A stretch of DNA of 64,000 bases from Humulus lupulus. Lineage: Eukaryota; Streptophyta; Magnoliopsida; Rosales; Cannabaceae. The stretch lies in contig NC_084795.1 of assembly GCF_963169125.1 (NCBI RefSeq), forward strand, positions 188,640,214-188,704,213, written 5' to 3'. The translations under genes and the position numbers were made by a program. The notes beneath the pieces are model-generated. The model was not told the DNA's origin. It ran no database searches and saw only the letters and a list, made by a program, of their open reading frames with translations. Below, piece after piece: positions 12,507 to 23,685 of the stretch (the first letter of the stretch is position 1; each line of letters begins with the position of its first letter).

Positions 12507-14661
12507 TGTAACGCCATACTTCCTTAGAGCCGTTACTAAGTGAGTTTAAAAACGTGATTTCAACTCGCTAATCAAGGTTTTAGGTCAAATAGTGTAACTA
12601 AGCCATAAACAGAGGAAAAACTTTAGAAATAATAATTTCCATAGAATATCATAAAAATTTTACACTTGGGATCCCAAAACACAGTTTAGAAACATTTACA
12701 ATATAAAAACTGAACCAAGTTGACTAAACGACAAAATCCAGGTTTAATTACAAGCATCTCCCAAAATCCTCTGGCCGTGGCAGCCAGGCTGGCCAAACAT
12801 GTACACGCCGCCTCACGCCTGCTACACTCATGGTTGGTTGGCCTTCTCTTTACCCTTACCTGCACCATAGAGCATCTGTGAGCCGAAGCCCAGCAAGAAA
12901 ACCCACAAACAGATAACATATGCAACACATATATCAAGCATATAACAGGCCACCAATGGGCTAAACACATATGGCCTAGTCGTCCCAGGCGTTTACCAAG
13001 CCCTGGGTTCGCGGTCCATGCCGTGAGGATATCCCAGGTATCCCTTTAGGGACTCTCCCTGGCAACTCGCACTCCACGTGCTCAACGCTGCTCCCGGCCC
13101 CTTGTCGTACTCGGCCTTGCACTCAACGTGCCTAACGCCGTTCCCGTCCCTTTGCCATTCCCGGCCCCTGCCGTCCTCGGCCTACACCGTTCCCGGCGCT
13201 TGCCGAACATTCACTTAATAACAATCATAGCATAGCAAGAAAATACAGAATTCTAGCAAATTCAGTTGAAGGGCTACGCCCCGAAGTTCAAATAAATTGG
13301 GCTCAGCCCTGCATACAAGCTCTATGGGAACAAGGGTTTTCTTACCTGAGTTCCGAGCTCTCCGAGCACCAATGTCCCGAGCACAGTCTTCTAATTTGAG
13401 CCTTGCCGAAACCCTAGTCACAACACATTAACAATATCCATCCATCAAGTTCTAATTCATTAACTATCTTCGAGCCATAACCCTAACCTCCGGGACCTTG
13501 AATTCTATCAATCTGGGTGATAAAATCCATCCCGAGCCTTAACCATTGAGTTCCCAAGCTTAAACACCCTTAAAAACACAAACTGGTTCTAAGAGCCGCG
13601 GCCCTACCCTCAAGCACCGCAACTAGCCTCGAAACAGAGGCTAGCACCTCACTGACCCCCGCACGGGCTGTGGTGCGCATGAACTTCTCGGCCTCCCATG
13701 GCCGCGCGCGCACACGGGCCGCGGCGCACCCCTCCTAGGGCCGCGGCCCCCACCTTCAAACCCAGAATTTTCATCACCTTCCCTGCATTTTCCTTCAAAC
13801 CAACTCACCCAAAGCTTAACTAACAGTCCCAGATAATCAACACAAACATCCAGCTCAGTATCAACATCAAAACCCATCAGAATCTGCTCCAAAACTCAAC
13901 TAAGACACTCAAGAACATATCAACTTAACTAGCATGCAAACTCTAACAAACCAGCTGCAAATTCTAAACATAATGTTTATAATTAAAGCTTACCTTTATA
14001 GAGCTTAGTCCCTGAGTTTGATCCTTAATCCTCAAGCTTTTAGCTCCTAAGTTTTCTCAGCCCAATCCCTTGCTTTAGCTAGCTTACACCAGAATTTCCT
14101 TGAGTTTTTCTTAGAGAATGAAAGAGAGAAAGAGATAAGAATTGTCTTCAGCTGGGAGAAAAAGCTAATGTCGATTTCTTAAGTTTCTAAATGTTTCCTT
14201 CCTTTGTTTTATTTAACTTAGTCTATGTGGTTACCTCAAGGCTCGGGGTACCAAAACGTCCCCGAGGGCAAAATGGTAAATTTCCCCTACGTCACCTCCT
14301 AGACATTCTATCCTCAAATATATCTCCAGATATTTATTTCCTTAACCCGATAACCCCATAACACATCTAAAACCCGAACTACCCCTCGACTCGCCCCGAG
14401 TCAGAATCTCAACCCTGTTGTGACCTTCTGGCTAACCGCTCACCAGGACTGTCTCAGACCGTGCTGCACAGACATATCACATATATATAACATTTATCAC
14501 CTAATATCCAGACGGGGCCCACATGCACATTTAACTCAACTAGACATGCATCATTATCATATATTCACATAAATCCACATATTAGCACATTAAATCATTT
14601 ATTGCCCTCCAGGCACACTAATCAAGGCCCTAAGCTCGATTAGCGAATTCGGGCCGTCACA
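12507..14661 (-). repeat. 3' LTR of element C
   Basis: Starts TGTAACGCCATACTTCC and ends GGGCCGTCACA; 2155 bp. Contains TGGGATCCCAAAA (about 12667), the conserved CTTACCTGCACCATAGAGC block (12856-12880), GGTTTTCTTACC (13336-13347), GC palindromes including GGGCCGCGGCCC (13738-13749), and CCACTAATCAAGGCCCTAAG near the edge. It is similar in layout to the LTRs of D, N and M. Confidence 0.9.
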
Positions 14662-14696
14662 ACTATCCCCTCCTTACAGAAATTTCATCCTTGAAA
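14662..14696 (-). other. Polypurine tract and 3' UTR of element C
   Basis: ACTATCCCCTCCTTACAG then AATTTCATCCTTGAAATT on the plus strand. The reverse complement is a G/A-rich tract directly next to the 3' LTR, closely matching the 3' end of M (GAGGAGGGGATAG). Confidence 0.75.
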
Positions 14697-16328
14697 TTAC
14701 CTGAACAACTCGGGGTACCGCTCCCTCATCTCTAACTCAAGTTCCCACGTCTCCTCCTCAACCTTGTTATTTCTCCACAACACTTTCACCAAGGCGATGG
14801 TTTTGCTCCTCAAGATTTTATCTTTTCGGTCAAGAATCTGAACCGGCTTCTCCTCATAGGAAAAATCCTGATCAAGCTCCAGATTCTCAAAACTTAGAAC
14901 ATGCGTTGAATCTGACATATACTTTCGGAGCATGGATACATGGAAAACATCATGAACCCCTGATAAAGCTGGAGGCATCGCTAGTCTGTAAGCTACCTCT
15001 CCAACCCGTTCCAGAATCTCGAAGGGGCCAACAAACCTAGGGCTCAACTTGCCCCAAACACCAAACCGTTTCACACCCCTCATGGGTGAAACCCTAAGGA
15101 ACACATGATCACCAACCTGAAATTCCACGCTCCTGAGTTTTTGGTCGGAATAACTTTTCTATCGACTCTGGGAGGCGAGCATACGCGCTCTAATCTTCTC
15201 AGTCGCCTCATTGGTCCTCTGAACCATCTCTGGACCAAGATACCTCCTCTCACCTGTCTCATCCCAATGAATAGGTGATCTACACTTCCTTCCATAAAGC
15301 ATCTCGTACGGAGCCATTCCGATGGTCGCCTGATAACTGTTGTTGTATGAGAACTCGATCAAAGGGAGATACTTACTCCATGATCCCCTAAAATAAAACA
15401 CACAGGCTCGCAGCATATCCTCCAATATCTGAATTGTCCTCTCAGACTGCCCATCCGTCTAAGGATGATAAGCGGTACTAAACCGTAACTACGTGCCCAT
15501 ACCCTTCTGCAGACTCTCCCAAAACTTGGAAGTGAAGGTGGGATCTGTGTCGGACACTATCAACCTCGGAGCCCCATGAAGTCGAATAATCTCCTTCACA
15601 TACAACTCAGCATACTGCTCCATAGTATAAGTTGCCTTAACAGGCAAAAAGTGGGTGGACTTGGTATACCTATCCACAATCACCCACACCGAGTCATGCT
15701 GTCCCGCAGTCGTTGGCAAACCAACCACAAAGTCCATAGTGATATCTTCCCACTTCCATTCTGGGATCCCTAGAGGCTGCAGCAACCCTGCTGGCCTCTG
15801 ATGCTTAGCCTTAACCTGTTGGCAAGTTAAGCACTTGGCCACATAATCCACCACATCCTTCTTCATGCCCGACCACCAATATAGAGCTCTCAAGTTCTGG
15901 TACATCTTCATCGTACCCGGGTGCAAAGAATAGGGAGTGGTATGCGATTAATCTAAGATCTCTCGCTGGATATCAGAATCCATCGAAACACAGATCCGAC
16001 CCTTGTACTTCAGTAACCCCATCTCAGAAATGGAAAAGTCCTTTGTCGCTTCGACTAAGGCACTCTCCCTATGACCCCACAACTGGGAGTCTTTCCCCTG
16101 TGCTTCCTTGATCCTCTCAAGGAGTGTAGACTGAAGAGTGATGTTGGCCAACTGACCAACCACCAACTCTATACCTGCTCTGGTCATCTCCTCAGCTAAC
16201 TTATCAGATATTTTCCTTAAACTGAACAACTGTCCTGGGCCCTTCTGACTCAATGCATTTGCCACTACATTAGCCTTCCCAGGATGGTATAGGATATCAC
16301 AATCATAATCCTTAACCAACTCCAGCTA
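14697..16328 (-). pseudogene. Element C RNase H tail, integrase and chromodomain
   Basis: Continues the pol frame after an in-frame stop at 16328. Domains in order: RNase H end (VKDYDCDILYHPGKAN), the integrase HHCC finger (HPGTMK to CLTCQQVKAKH), the DDE core with Asp in ITMDFVVGLP, Asp in IVSDTDPTFTSKFW and Glu in YLPLIEFSYNN, the linker VEFQVGDHVFLRVSPMRG, and a well-kept chromodomain ending LVKVLWRNNKVEEETWEL then RERYPELFR. Stops lie at 15950, 15491, 15461 (HP-stop-TDGQ) and 15161. No frameshift is visible. The chromodomain is typical of Tekay-like chromoviruses and is thought to bind histone marks of heterochromatin. Confidence 0.9.
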
Positions 16329-18065
16329 CCATCTCTGGCGCATATTCAGGTCCTTCTGAGTAAAGAAATACTTTAGGCTCTTATGGTCGGTGTATATCTC
16401 GCACTTCTCACCATAAATATAATGCCTCCAAATCTTAAGTGCAAACACCACCACTGCCAACTCCAGGTCATGCGTAGGATATCTCTGCTCATACTCCTTT
16501 AACTGTCTCGATGTATAGGCTATCACCTTAACAACTTGCATCAACACGCACCCCAAACCCTGCCTGGATGCATCACAGTAGACCACAAATTTTTCATTCT
16601 CTGTCGGCAAGCTTAACACTGGCGCAGTAATCAGTCGTCGCTTCAGTTCCTTAAAACTGTTCTCACACCTGTCCATCCAGACATACCTTGTCTTCTTCTT
16701 TGTCAGTTCTGTCAATGGTGTAGCTATTCTGGAGAACCCCTCAACAAACCGCCGATAATACCCTGCTAAACCTAGAAAGCTTCTCACTTCAGGAACATTG
16801 CTCGGTCTAGGCCAATCTCTGACTGCCTCAATCTTACTTGGGTCAACCAAAATCCCCTCCTTACTGACAATATGGCCCTGAAATGTAACTTGTGGCAACC
16901 AGAACTCACACTTACTGAACTTAGCATATAACTTATGCTCCCCCAACCGCTGTAGAACCAACAGCAGATGCTGCTCGTGCTCTACCTCTGATTGGGAGTA
17001 CACTAGGATGTCGTCGATGATTACAATCACAAACTTGTCCAGATAATCCTTGAAAACCCTATTCATCATGTCCATGAAGGCTGCTGGGGCAATGGTTAAT
17101 CCGAAGGACATAACCAGGAATTCATAATGTCCATACCTCGTTCGGAAAGCGATCTTTGGTATGTCCTCCTCTTTAATCCTTAACTGATGGCAACCTGACC
17201 GAAGATCTATCTTGGAAAACATCGTTCTTCCCTGTAGCTGATCAAACAAATCGTCGATCCTAGGCAGTGGATACTTGTTCTTAATGGTTAACTTGTTCAG
17301 CTCCCTAGAATCAATACACATCCTAAGGGACCCATCCTTCTTCTTAATGAACAACACTGGAGCACCCCATGGCGAGAAACTCGGTCTGATGAACCCCAAA
17401 TCAAGTAACTCCTGCAACTGAATTTTCAACTCCTTTAACTCTGCCAGAGCCATTCTATAAGGTGTCCTAGATACTGGCTCTGCTCCTGGTACCAATTCTA
17501 TAACAAAGTCAATCTCCTGCTGCGGCAGCAACCCTGGTAGATCTGCTGGAAACAAATCTGAAAACTCACACACCAATCTAGTCTCACCCGGTCCAACCGG
17601 CACCACCCTAGAAGTATCCACAACGCTTGCCAGGAATCCTATGCAACCTTCCTGCATCAGGTCCCTAGCCCTTAGGGATGAAATCATTGGTACACGCGGT
17701 CCACTAACTGACCACACAAACACAAAGGGTACCTCCCCTTCTGGTTCAAAAGTCACCATTCTGCGCTTGCAGTCAATTGTTGCCCCATACTTGGATAGCC
17801 AATCCATCCCCAGGATCATATCAAAGTCATCCATCTCTAACTCAATCAAATCAACAGACAGTTCCCTACCATCTATCTCTACTGGCAATGCTCTAATCCA
17901 CTTCCTAGAGACTACCAATTCTCTTGTTGGCAACAAAGTCTGAAATCCCCTAGCATACACACCACTAGGTCTACAAAGATGATCTATCACTCTAGCAGAT
18001 ACAAATGAATGAGTAGCCCCTGAATCAAACAATGCAGTATACAAAGAACCAGCACTAGAGATCTA
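16329..18065 (-). pseudogene. Element C protease-reverse transcriptase-RNase H
   Basis: A 572-codon open stretch. Protease motif [13 protein letters not shown] lies near the start. RT follows with [50 protein letters not shown] (first catalytic Asp kept) and [10 protein letters not shown] (the usual FIDD box, both Asp kept). RNase H has [17 protein letters not shown] and [13 protein letters not shown]. It is bounded by in-frame TAG codons at 18065 (in place of the CAG seen in element D) and 16328. There is no initiator ATG; it is part of a single gag-pol frame. Confidence 0.92.
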
Positions 18066-18378
18066 ACCTGTCACAACTGAGGGACTAGCCTCCGCCTCAG
18101 TCTGTGTCAAAGTGAATACCCTGGCAGGAGCAAGACTGTCACTCTACTTCTGCTCCTCCTTCTTAACTTGAGGGAAATCCCTCTTCAGATGGCTGGCACT
18201 CCCACAAACAAAGCAGGCCCTGATCCTGCACTCACCATGGTGTCATCTCCTGCACCGCGGACACACTGGAAAACTCCTCCAGTTGTCACTGCCAGCCTGA
18301 CGACCAGTGGAAGCACCCCGTGCCCTTCTATCTGAACTGGGAGGAACAAAGGAATCTGGGGCCTTCCTCTTCTAAATC
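18066..18378 (-). pseudogene. Element C gag C-terminus with zinc knuckle
   Basis: Same frame as the downstream pol. Reads KRKAPDSFVPPSSDRRARG, FPVCPRCRR, and a CCHC knuckle CFVCGSASHLKRDF in which the last Cys is Phe. Stops lie at 18374, 18245 and 18146. It aligns well with gag of element D (42507-43178). The N-terminal gag is deleted at the junction with B. Confidence 0.85.
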
Positions 18379-19279
18379 CCATAACTTTTCCCGCTTAGCG
18401 CATCAACAACTATGTTTCTTTTTCTGGGTGGTATAGGATTTCGCAGTCATAATCCTTTACTAGTTCTAACCACCTGCGCCGCCTCATGTTGAGCTCCTTC
18501 TGTGTGAAGAAATACTTTAAGCTCTTGTGGTCCGTATAAATCGCACACCGTTCTCCATAAATATAGTGGCGCCAGATTTTCAATGCGAAGATCACCACTG
18601 CGAACTCTATATCATGCGTTGGATAGCGTTGATCGTATTGCTTCAGCTGCCTTGAGGCATAGGCTATTACTTTGTCACTCTGCATCAACACACAACCCAA
18701 ACCTTTCTTCGACGCGTGATAGTAGACTACAAACTTGTCATTGGGTGTCGGTACACAAAGTACTGGTGCTAAGCATAGCTTATCCTTAAGCAACTGGAAG
18801 CTTTCTTAACATCTGTCTGTCCAGTTGTACTTCTATTGTTTCTGGGTAAGGTTGGTAAGTGGAGTGACTTTCTTAGAAAAGCCTTCTACAAATCTCCGAT
18901 AATAGCCTGCTAGCCTGAGAAAACTTCTAACCTCTGACACATTCTTAGGTCTTGGCCAATCCTTTACAGCCTCTACCTTAGCTGGGTCTACTACAACTCC
19001 ATCCTTGGATACTATGTGGTCGAGGAACGCTACTTGCGAAAGCCAAAATTCGTACTTCTTGAACTTGGCGTAAAGTTGATGCTCCTTTAGCCGTAGTATG
19101 GTCATTCTTAAATATTCCTCGTGCTCAAATTCCACCTTTGAGTACACTAAAATATTATCGATGGACACTATGATGAATTTTTCCAAGTAATCGTTGAAGA
19201 CCCTATTCATTAAATCCATAAATGCGGCTGAAGCGTTGGTAAAACCAAAAGACATAACTAGAAACTTGTAATGTCCATA
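18379..19279 (-). pseudogene. Element B reverse transcriptase C-half and RNase H
   Basis: Continues from the PR-RT segment after a TGA at about 19270 (RT-stop-YGHYKF where the family has RTRYGHYEF). RT has [18 protein letters not shown] and the catalytic box [10 protein letters not shown]: the second Asp of FIDD is Asn, so RT is inactive. Stops follow NLTQKQ, then RNase H reads [17 protein letters not shown] and [13 protein letters not shown], ending near YHPEKE. After a one-base shift, DALSGKSYG runs into the C junction. Confidence 0.88.
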
Positions 19280-20289
19280 TCAAGTTCTAAAAGCTGTCTT
19301 AGGAATATCCTCTTCCCGTACCTTGAGCTGGTGATACCCGGACCGTAGATTAATCTTTGAAAACATGGTTGTTCCTTGGAGTTGATCAAACAAGTCGTCA
19401 ATCCGGGGCAGCGGGTACTTATTCTTAATTGTCACCTTATTTAGCTCGCGGTAATCTATACACATTCGCATGCTTCCATCCTTCTTCTTTACAAAGTGAC
19501 CCAGTGCTCCCCATGGCGAATGGCTCGGTCTAATGAAACCCAAGTCTAAGAGTTCTTGTAGCTGCGTCTTCAACTCCTTGAGTTCGGTTGGTGCCATCGG
19601 GTATGGTGCCTTTGAGATAGGCTCGGTGCCCGATTCTAGTTTGATTGTGAAGTCACTTTCTCGAGTTGGCGGAAACCCTGGTAAGTCGTCAAGAAATACT
19701 TCTGGAAATTCTTTTATGATGTGGACGTCTCCAACCTTTAGTGGTGTTTCCTTTACCACATCCGTGACGCTGGCTAAGAATGTGTGACATCCTTTTTCTA
19801 TCATCCTCTGAGCTTTGAGAGATGAAATAAGTGGCGTACGTACTCCTGAAACCTTTCCCATAAAGCATAGTCTTTGACCGTCAGGAGTTTCAAACATCAC
19901 TTGCTTGCATCTACAGTCGATGGTTGCGCCATGCCTTCCCAGCAAATCCATTCTCAGTATTACGTCAAAGTCTTTAATTTCCAGCTCTATCAGGTCTCCT
20001 TCTAGTTCTACATCCTCAATTTTGATCGGTATGCCTCGTACTATTCTTGATGATAGGACTACTTCGCCCGAAGGCAATTTTGTTACAAACCTAGTTCTAA
20101 ATTTTTCACAAGGTTTGACTAATTTCTCTATCATTCCTAACGAGATATACGAGTGTGTTACTCCCGAATCAAATAATACCAAACATATATTATTGAGGAT
20201 AGGAATCTGACCTGTGACCACTTTGTTACTAGCTTCAGCTTCTCCCTGGGTCAAGGCAAAGACTCTGGCTAGAACCATGTTGTTGTCCT
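19280..20289 (-). pseudogene. Element B protease and RT N-half
   Basis: A 332-codon open stretch. Protease active-site motif [12 protein letters not shown] is near residue 35. The PR-RT linker follows, then RT with [42 protein letters not shown] and [12 protein letters not shown], where the first catalytic Asp has become Asn. It is in frame with gag upstream and RT downstream. Confidence 0.9.
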
Positions 20290-21458
20290 TTTTCTCTTCT
20301 TGCTCGAGTTGTGGACATTCTTTCTTCTGATGACCTTCCTGGCGATAATTATAACATCCCTTGGTGTTTGCACGACACTCACCAGGATGTTTCTTTTGGC
20401 ACTTAGAGCACTGCGGGTATTCTACATAACCTGACCTATTATTTCCATTGCTAGTCCATGCTCTTTTGTCATTGTCGGATTGCTTTTTGTCAGAATTCCT
20501 TCTCTTTTGACCATTATTGTTGCTATGCTAATGTTTGTTGTTGTGGTTCTGACCGTTCTGAGGTTGATTCTGCTGCTTAGGTTAAGGCTTTCTAGCCTCC
20601 TCCTTACTAACATTTGCCTGAAGCCTTTCTACTTCTATAGCCGTTTCTAGAGCATCGACGTAAGAAGTGGTTCCAAGAGTTACTAGCTTGACTCCTAGCT
20701 TAATCTTTGGTCTGAGTCTTCTAACGAACTTGGTGACCCTCAAAAAGTTTGTTGGAACCAACTCTGGTGCAAACATGGCTAGTCGGTCGAACTGTCGAAC
20801 ATACTCTGCTACTGTCAAGTTGCCTTGCTTCAGACTGGTGAACTCTTCCTCCCTCTTAGCAACGACTGCAGAGTTATAATACTTCTTGTGAAAAAGCTCC
20901 ACAAATCTAGTCCATATCATGGTGGCGAGGTCATTAGTCTGCTGCACTATGTCCCACCATATTCTAGCATATTTCTTTAGAAGAGAAGAAACGCAGGATA
21001 TGCGATCCGCGTTGGCGAGGTTCATGTGTGCTAGAATCAGCTCTACATTCCTGAGCCATTCTTTTGCCTCGAAGGGGTCGGTTGTCCTTTCAAAGTTGGG
21101 AGCGTGTTGCTTACGAAACTGCTTGTAGATTGGCTCCATGTACTGAGCTGGGTAGGGCACATAGTTCGCCATTGGCCATCCCTCATAAGGACCTACTTGT
21201 TGGGGTGCTTGAGCCATTTGTTGAGGCTACGGTTGCGGCCGAGGCTAAGGCTGAGTCTGAGTCTATGGTTGTGATTGAGCCTGTTGTCGTTGTTGCTGCA
21301 GCAGTTATTCCACTTGTTGCCGTAGCCTGAAAATTTCAGCGGTGTTGTCAACCGGAGGCGGCGGTGTACTTCTATTAGCAGCAGTATTGGTAGCACGCGT
21401 TCCCCTTTTGCGAACTGGAGGGGCTTCACTAGTTTCAAGAGCGACGCTGGAGGCATTA
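20290..21458 (-). pseudogene. Element B gag (main part)
   Basis: Retrotransposon gag forms the RNA-packaging particle. The 211-codon core contains AKEWLRNVELILAHMN, ARIWWDIV and the YYNSAVVAKREEEFTSLKQGNLTVAEYVRQF block, typical of the Ty3/gypsy capsid. Downstream in the same frame, after a stop at 20584, lie an Asn/Gln-rich linker and a CCHC zinc knuckle ([14 protein letters not shown], second Cys lost). The N-terminal end is cut at 21458 by insertion of M and resumes at 30338. Confidence 0.88.
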
Positions 21459-22535
21459 TGTAACGACCCAAAATCGCTATTAAGGCTTAAGGGCCTTGAT
21501 TAGTGTGCCAGGAGGGCATGTTGGGATTTATGTGTGATTTTATGAGTTAAATGCATGGTTATGATTTAAAGCATGTTATTTGACTAATTGTTTATCTGAG
21601 ATGCATGACTATGTGTATTAGTATGCATGTAGGCCCTGATTGTGTTTGAAGGGCATAATTGTAATTTTAGCCGCTGAGGGCATATATGTGATAATTGTAT
21701 TCCGTGATTTGTACCACGTGAGTGTGGTGGTATTATTTTGATGCACGTGCCGAGACGGTCCTAGAGAGCAAATTAACTTAAGAGTCACAACGGGATTTCT
21801 ATACCCGGCTCGGGAGGAGCCTAGGGGTACTTCGGGAATTTTATGGCTAAGATTGAGATTTAGCGGGTAATGGTTATTGGTGATTGAGTAACCTGGGTAA
21901 CCATTAGTTACTACTTAGAGTAACAAGTTCTAGATAGAAAATGGTAGAAATGAAATAGAAGTAAAAGGACTTAAGTGCCCTTGAGGTTAGTTGGGAAAGG
22001 ATAGGCAAGGAGGGGTAAAATGGTCATTTGGCTGGGAATTGGATATATGGCAGCTGGGTATTAAGGGGTACACGGTTTGGGGCTTGGTCATTTGATGCTT
22101 TGATAATTTGAAGAGAAGAAGAAGGAGAGGGAAAAAGCTAGGGCATGAAGAAGAAGAAGGGAGCTGAAACTTGAAGACTAAGGGGGTGAACCAAGGAAGC
22201 CTAAGGTTGGATTCTTGATTGAGGTAAGAGTTTTAAACATCCTTGGGTTTTCTTTTCTGTTGTGGTTTAAGATTTTGAAGCCATGGTTTAGCTTTGTCAA
22301 GCTTGGGTTGTGTTTTTGGCCTTTGGGTTTGAGTTTTCTGAAATTTGGAATCAAATGGGTGATTTTGAGTGTGATTGTGTTATTGAGTTGGGTTATGATG
22401 TTTATGGGTTGATGTATGGTCTATTTGGAGTTTTGAGTTGGTTTTGGAGCTTGGGTGTGAGTTTGGGACGATTTGGGAGGTTTTAGCTCGGAGAAAATGC
22501 AGGGGAAAAACCCAGAATTCTGGGTCTGCGAAGGC

Positions 22536-22622
22536 GTGCCGCGACACGGGTTTTTCGTGCCGCGGCGAGGGAGTCCCTGAGTGATGTGTGCCGCGGCACA
22601 AGAAAGTTGTGCCGCGGCACAA
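22536..22622. repeat. Palindromic GTGCCGCGGCAC cluster in M LTR
   Basis: Four copies: GTGCCGCGACAC (22536-22547), GTGCCGCGGCG (22557-22567), TGTGCCGCGGCACA (22587-22600, perfect palindrome) and TTGTGCCGCGGCACAA (22607-22622, perfect 16-bp palindrome). The cluster is repeated in the 3' LTR at +6662 bp. Confidence 0.9.
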
Positions 22623-23001
22623 GGCAAATTTCAGGTTCACATTTTTGGCAATTTTAGGCCTTTGCTCCGGGGGTTCGGGGGACGTCTCCGGGGTGTTGTT
22701 TTAAGGTTTTAGAGGTCCCGAGAGTGCGGGATTGGTCCCGGGAAGTGGTTTTGGGTTGATTAGTATTGAGGGATGTTTCTTGTGTGTTGTGACTAGGTTG
22801 TTGGTGAGGCTCGTGCTAGAGGACCAGGCTCGCAGCTTTAGTGCATCAGGAGGCTCGGAATACAGGTAAGAAAACTATAACACCCGAGGTTAGGGCATGG
22901 CCCCAGATTGTATTATGTGCAAATGTTTAAACCTTAAATGAATCATGATGTGTGTGAATGATTATTTCGAATGTACTATATGTGTGAATATGATGAAATG
23001 A

Positions 23002-23180
23002 GCGGCCGTGGGCCGAGTACGGCGTAAGCCGGGGCGGCCGTGGGCCGAGTACGGCGTAAGCCGGGGCGGCCGTGGGCCGAAAGTAACACCTAGCACATGG
23101 GATGCTATAATCAGGGCGGGGCCCGGTGGATTCATGTGTTATGCTATAATCAGGGCGGGGCCCGGTGGATACATGTGTTT
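23002..23180 (+). repeat. Two tandem repeats in M LTR
   Basis: First, a 32-bp unit beginning GCGGCCGTGGGCCGAGTACG starts at 23002 and 23034, with a partial third copy at 23066. Second, a roughly 39-bp unit with GCTATAATCAGGGCGGGGCC occurs twice (about 23104 and 23143). The same structure is in the 3' LTR (29664-29842). Confidence 0.9.
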
Positions 23181-23673
23181 GCTTAGTCTAAATGGTTGAC
23201 TTATCTATTTGTGGATTATCTGTTATGATAAAACTGTATACATTGCATATGTTATGTTCTGCATGAGTTTTCTTGCTGGGCTTCGGCTCACGGGTGCTCT
23301 GTGTTGCAGGTAAGGGCAATGACTGAGTCAACCAACCATGAGTACGGAGAGCGTGAAGCGACGTGTACATGTTTGGTCTGCCCGACTGCTTTGGTTGGGG
23401 GTTTAATCGAAAATGGCTGTAATAACCTATGATTTTATGATTTCTCAACTGTAACCTTATTTCAAGATGTAATTAGTTTTCAAACCTTATTTTGGGATCC
23501 CAAATGTTTAATAATAGAAGTTTTAATGAAATGACGTATTTTCAAAGATTACAGCCTTAACTTTTAATTAGTCACACTTTTGTTTCAAAGCCTCGGTTAG
23601 CGAGGCCATTGCACACTGTTTTGTCTTAAAAACTCACTTAGTAACGGCTCTAAGGAAGTAGGGCGTTACAACT

Positions 23674-23685
23674 TGGTATCAGAGC
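23674..23685 (+). other. Primer-binding site of M (initiator-Met tRNA)
   Basis: TGGTATCAGAGC, three bases after the 5' LTR, is complementary to the 3' end of plant initiator methionine tRNA, the usual primer for minus-strand DNA synthesis in these elements. Confidence 0.93.

Larger units (their letters stand above)
12507..18378 (-). mobile_element. Chromovirus C, 5'-truncated, inserted in B integrase
   Basis: It has a complete 3' LTR (12507-14661), a polypurine tract, a full pol and the C-terminal part of gag. The 5' LTR, primer site and gag N-terminus are missing: at about 18378 the gag reading abuts the RNase H end of B directly. The left side follows TGAGT (12502-12506), whose partner TSD is lost. 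About 100 or more residues of B between RNase H and the integrase finger are also absent, so one deletion probably removed both. Confidence 0.85.
21459..23670 (+). repeat. 5' LTR of element M
   Basis: Starts TGTAACGACCCAAAATCG and ends TAGGGCGTTACA. TATA-like GGATATATGG is at 22041-22050, which would place transcription start near 22075. The transcribed part holds donor-like GAGGTAAGAG (about 22222), a palindrome cluster (22536-22622), a donor CAG/GTAAGAAAAC (22866), two tandem repeats (23002-23180) and TTGCAG/GTAAGG (23309). Short open frames in it recur identically in the 3' LTR and are not genes. Confidence 0.95.

Noticed and set aside
17641..17943. Plus-strand frames within B, C and D pol (also 19533, 19905, 42028)
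   Set aside because: Antisense shadows of the minus-strand pol reading frame.
22215..22640. Short open frames that recur identically at 28877-29302
   Set aside because: They sit inside the two LTRs of M and are duplicated only because the LTRs are. No codon structure or known domain.
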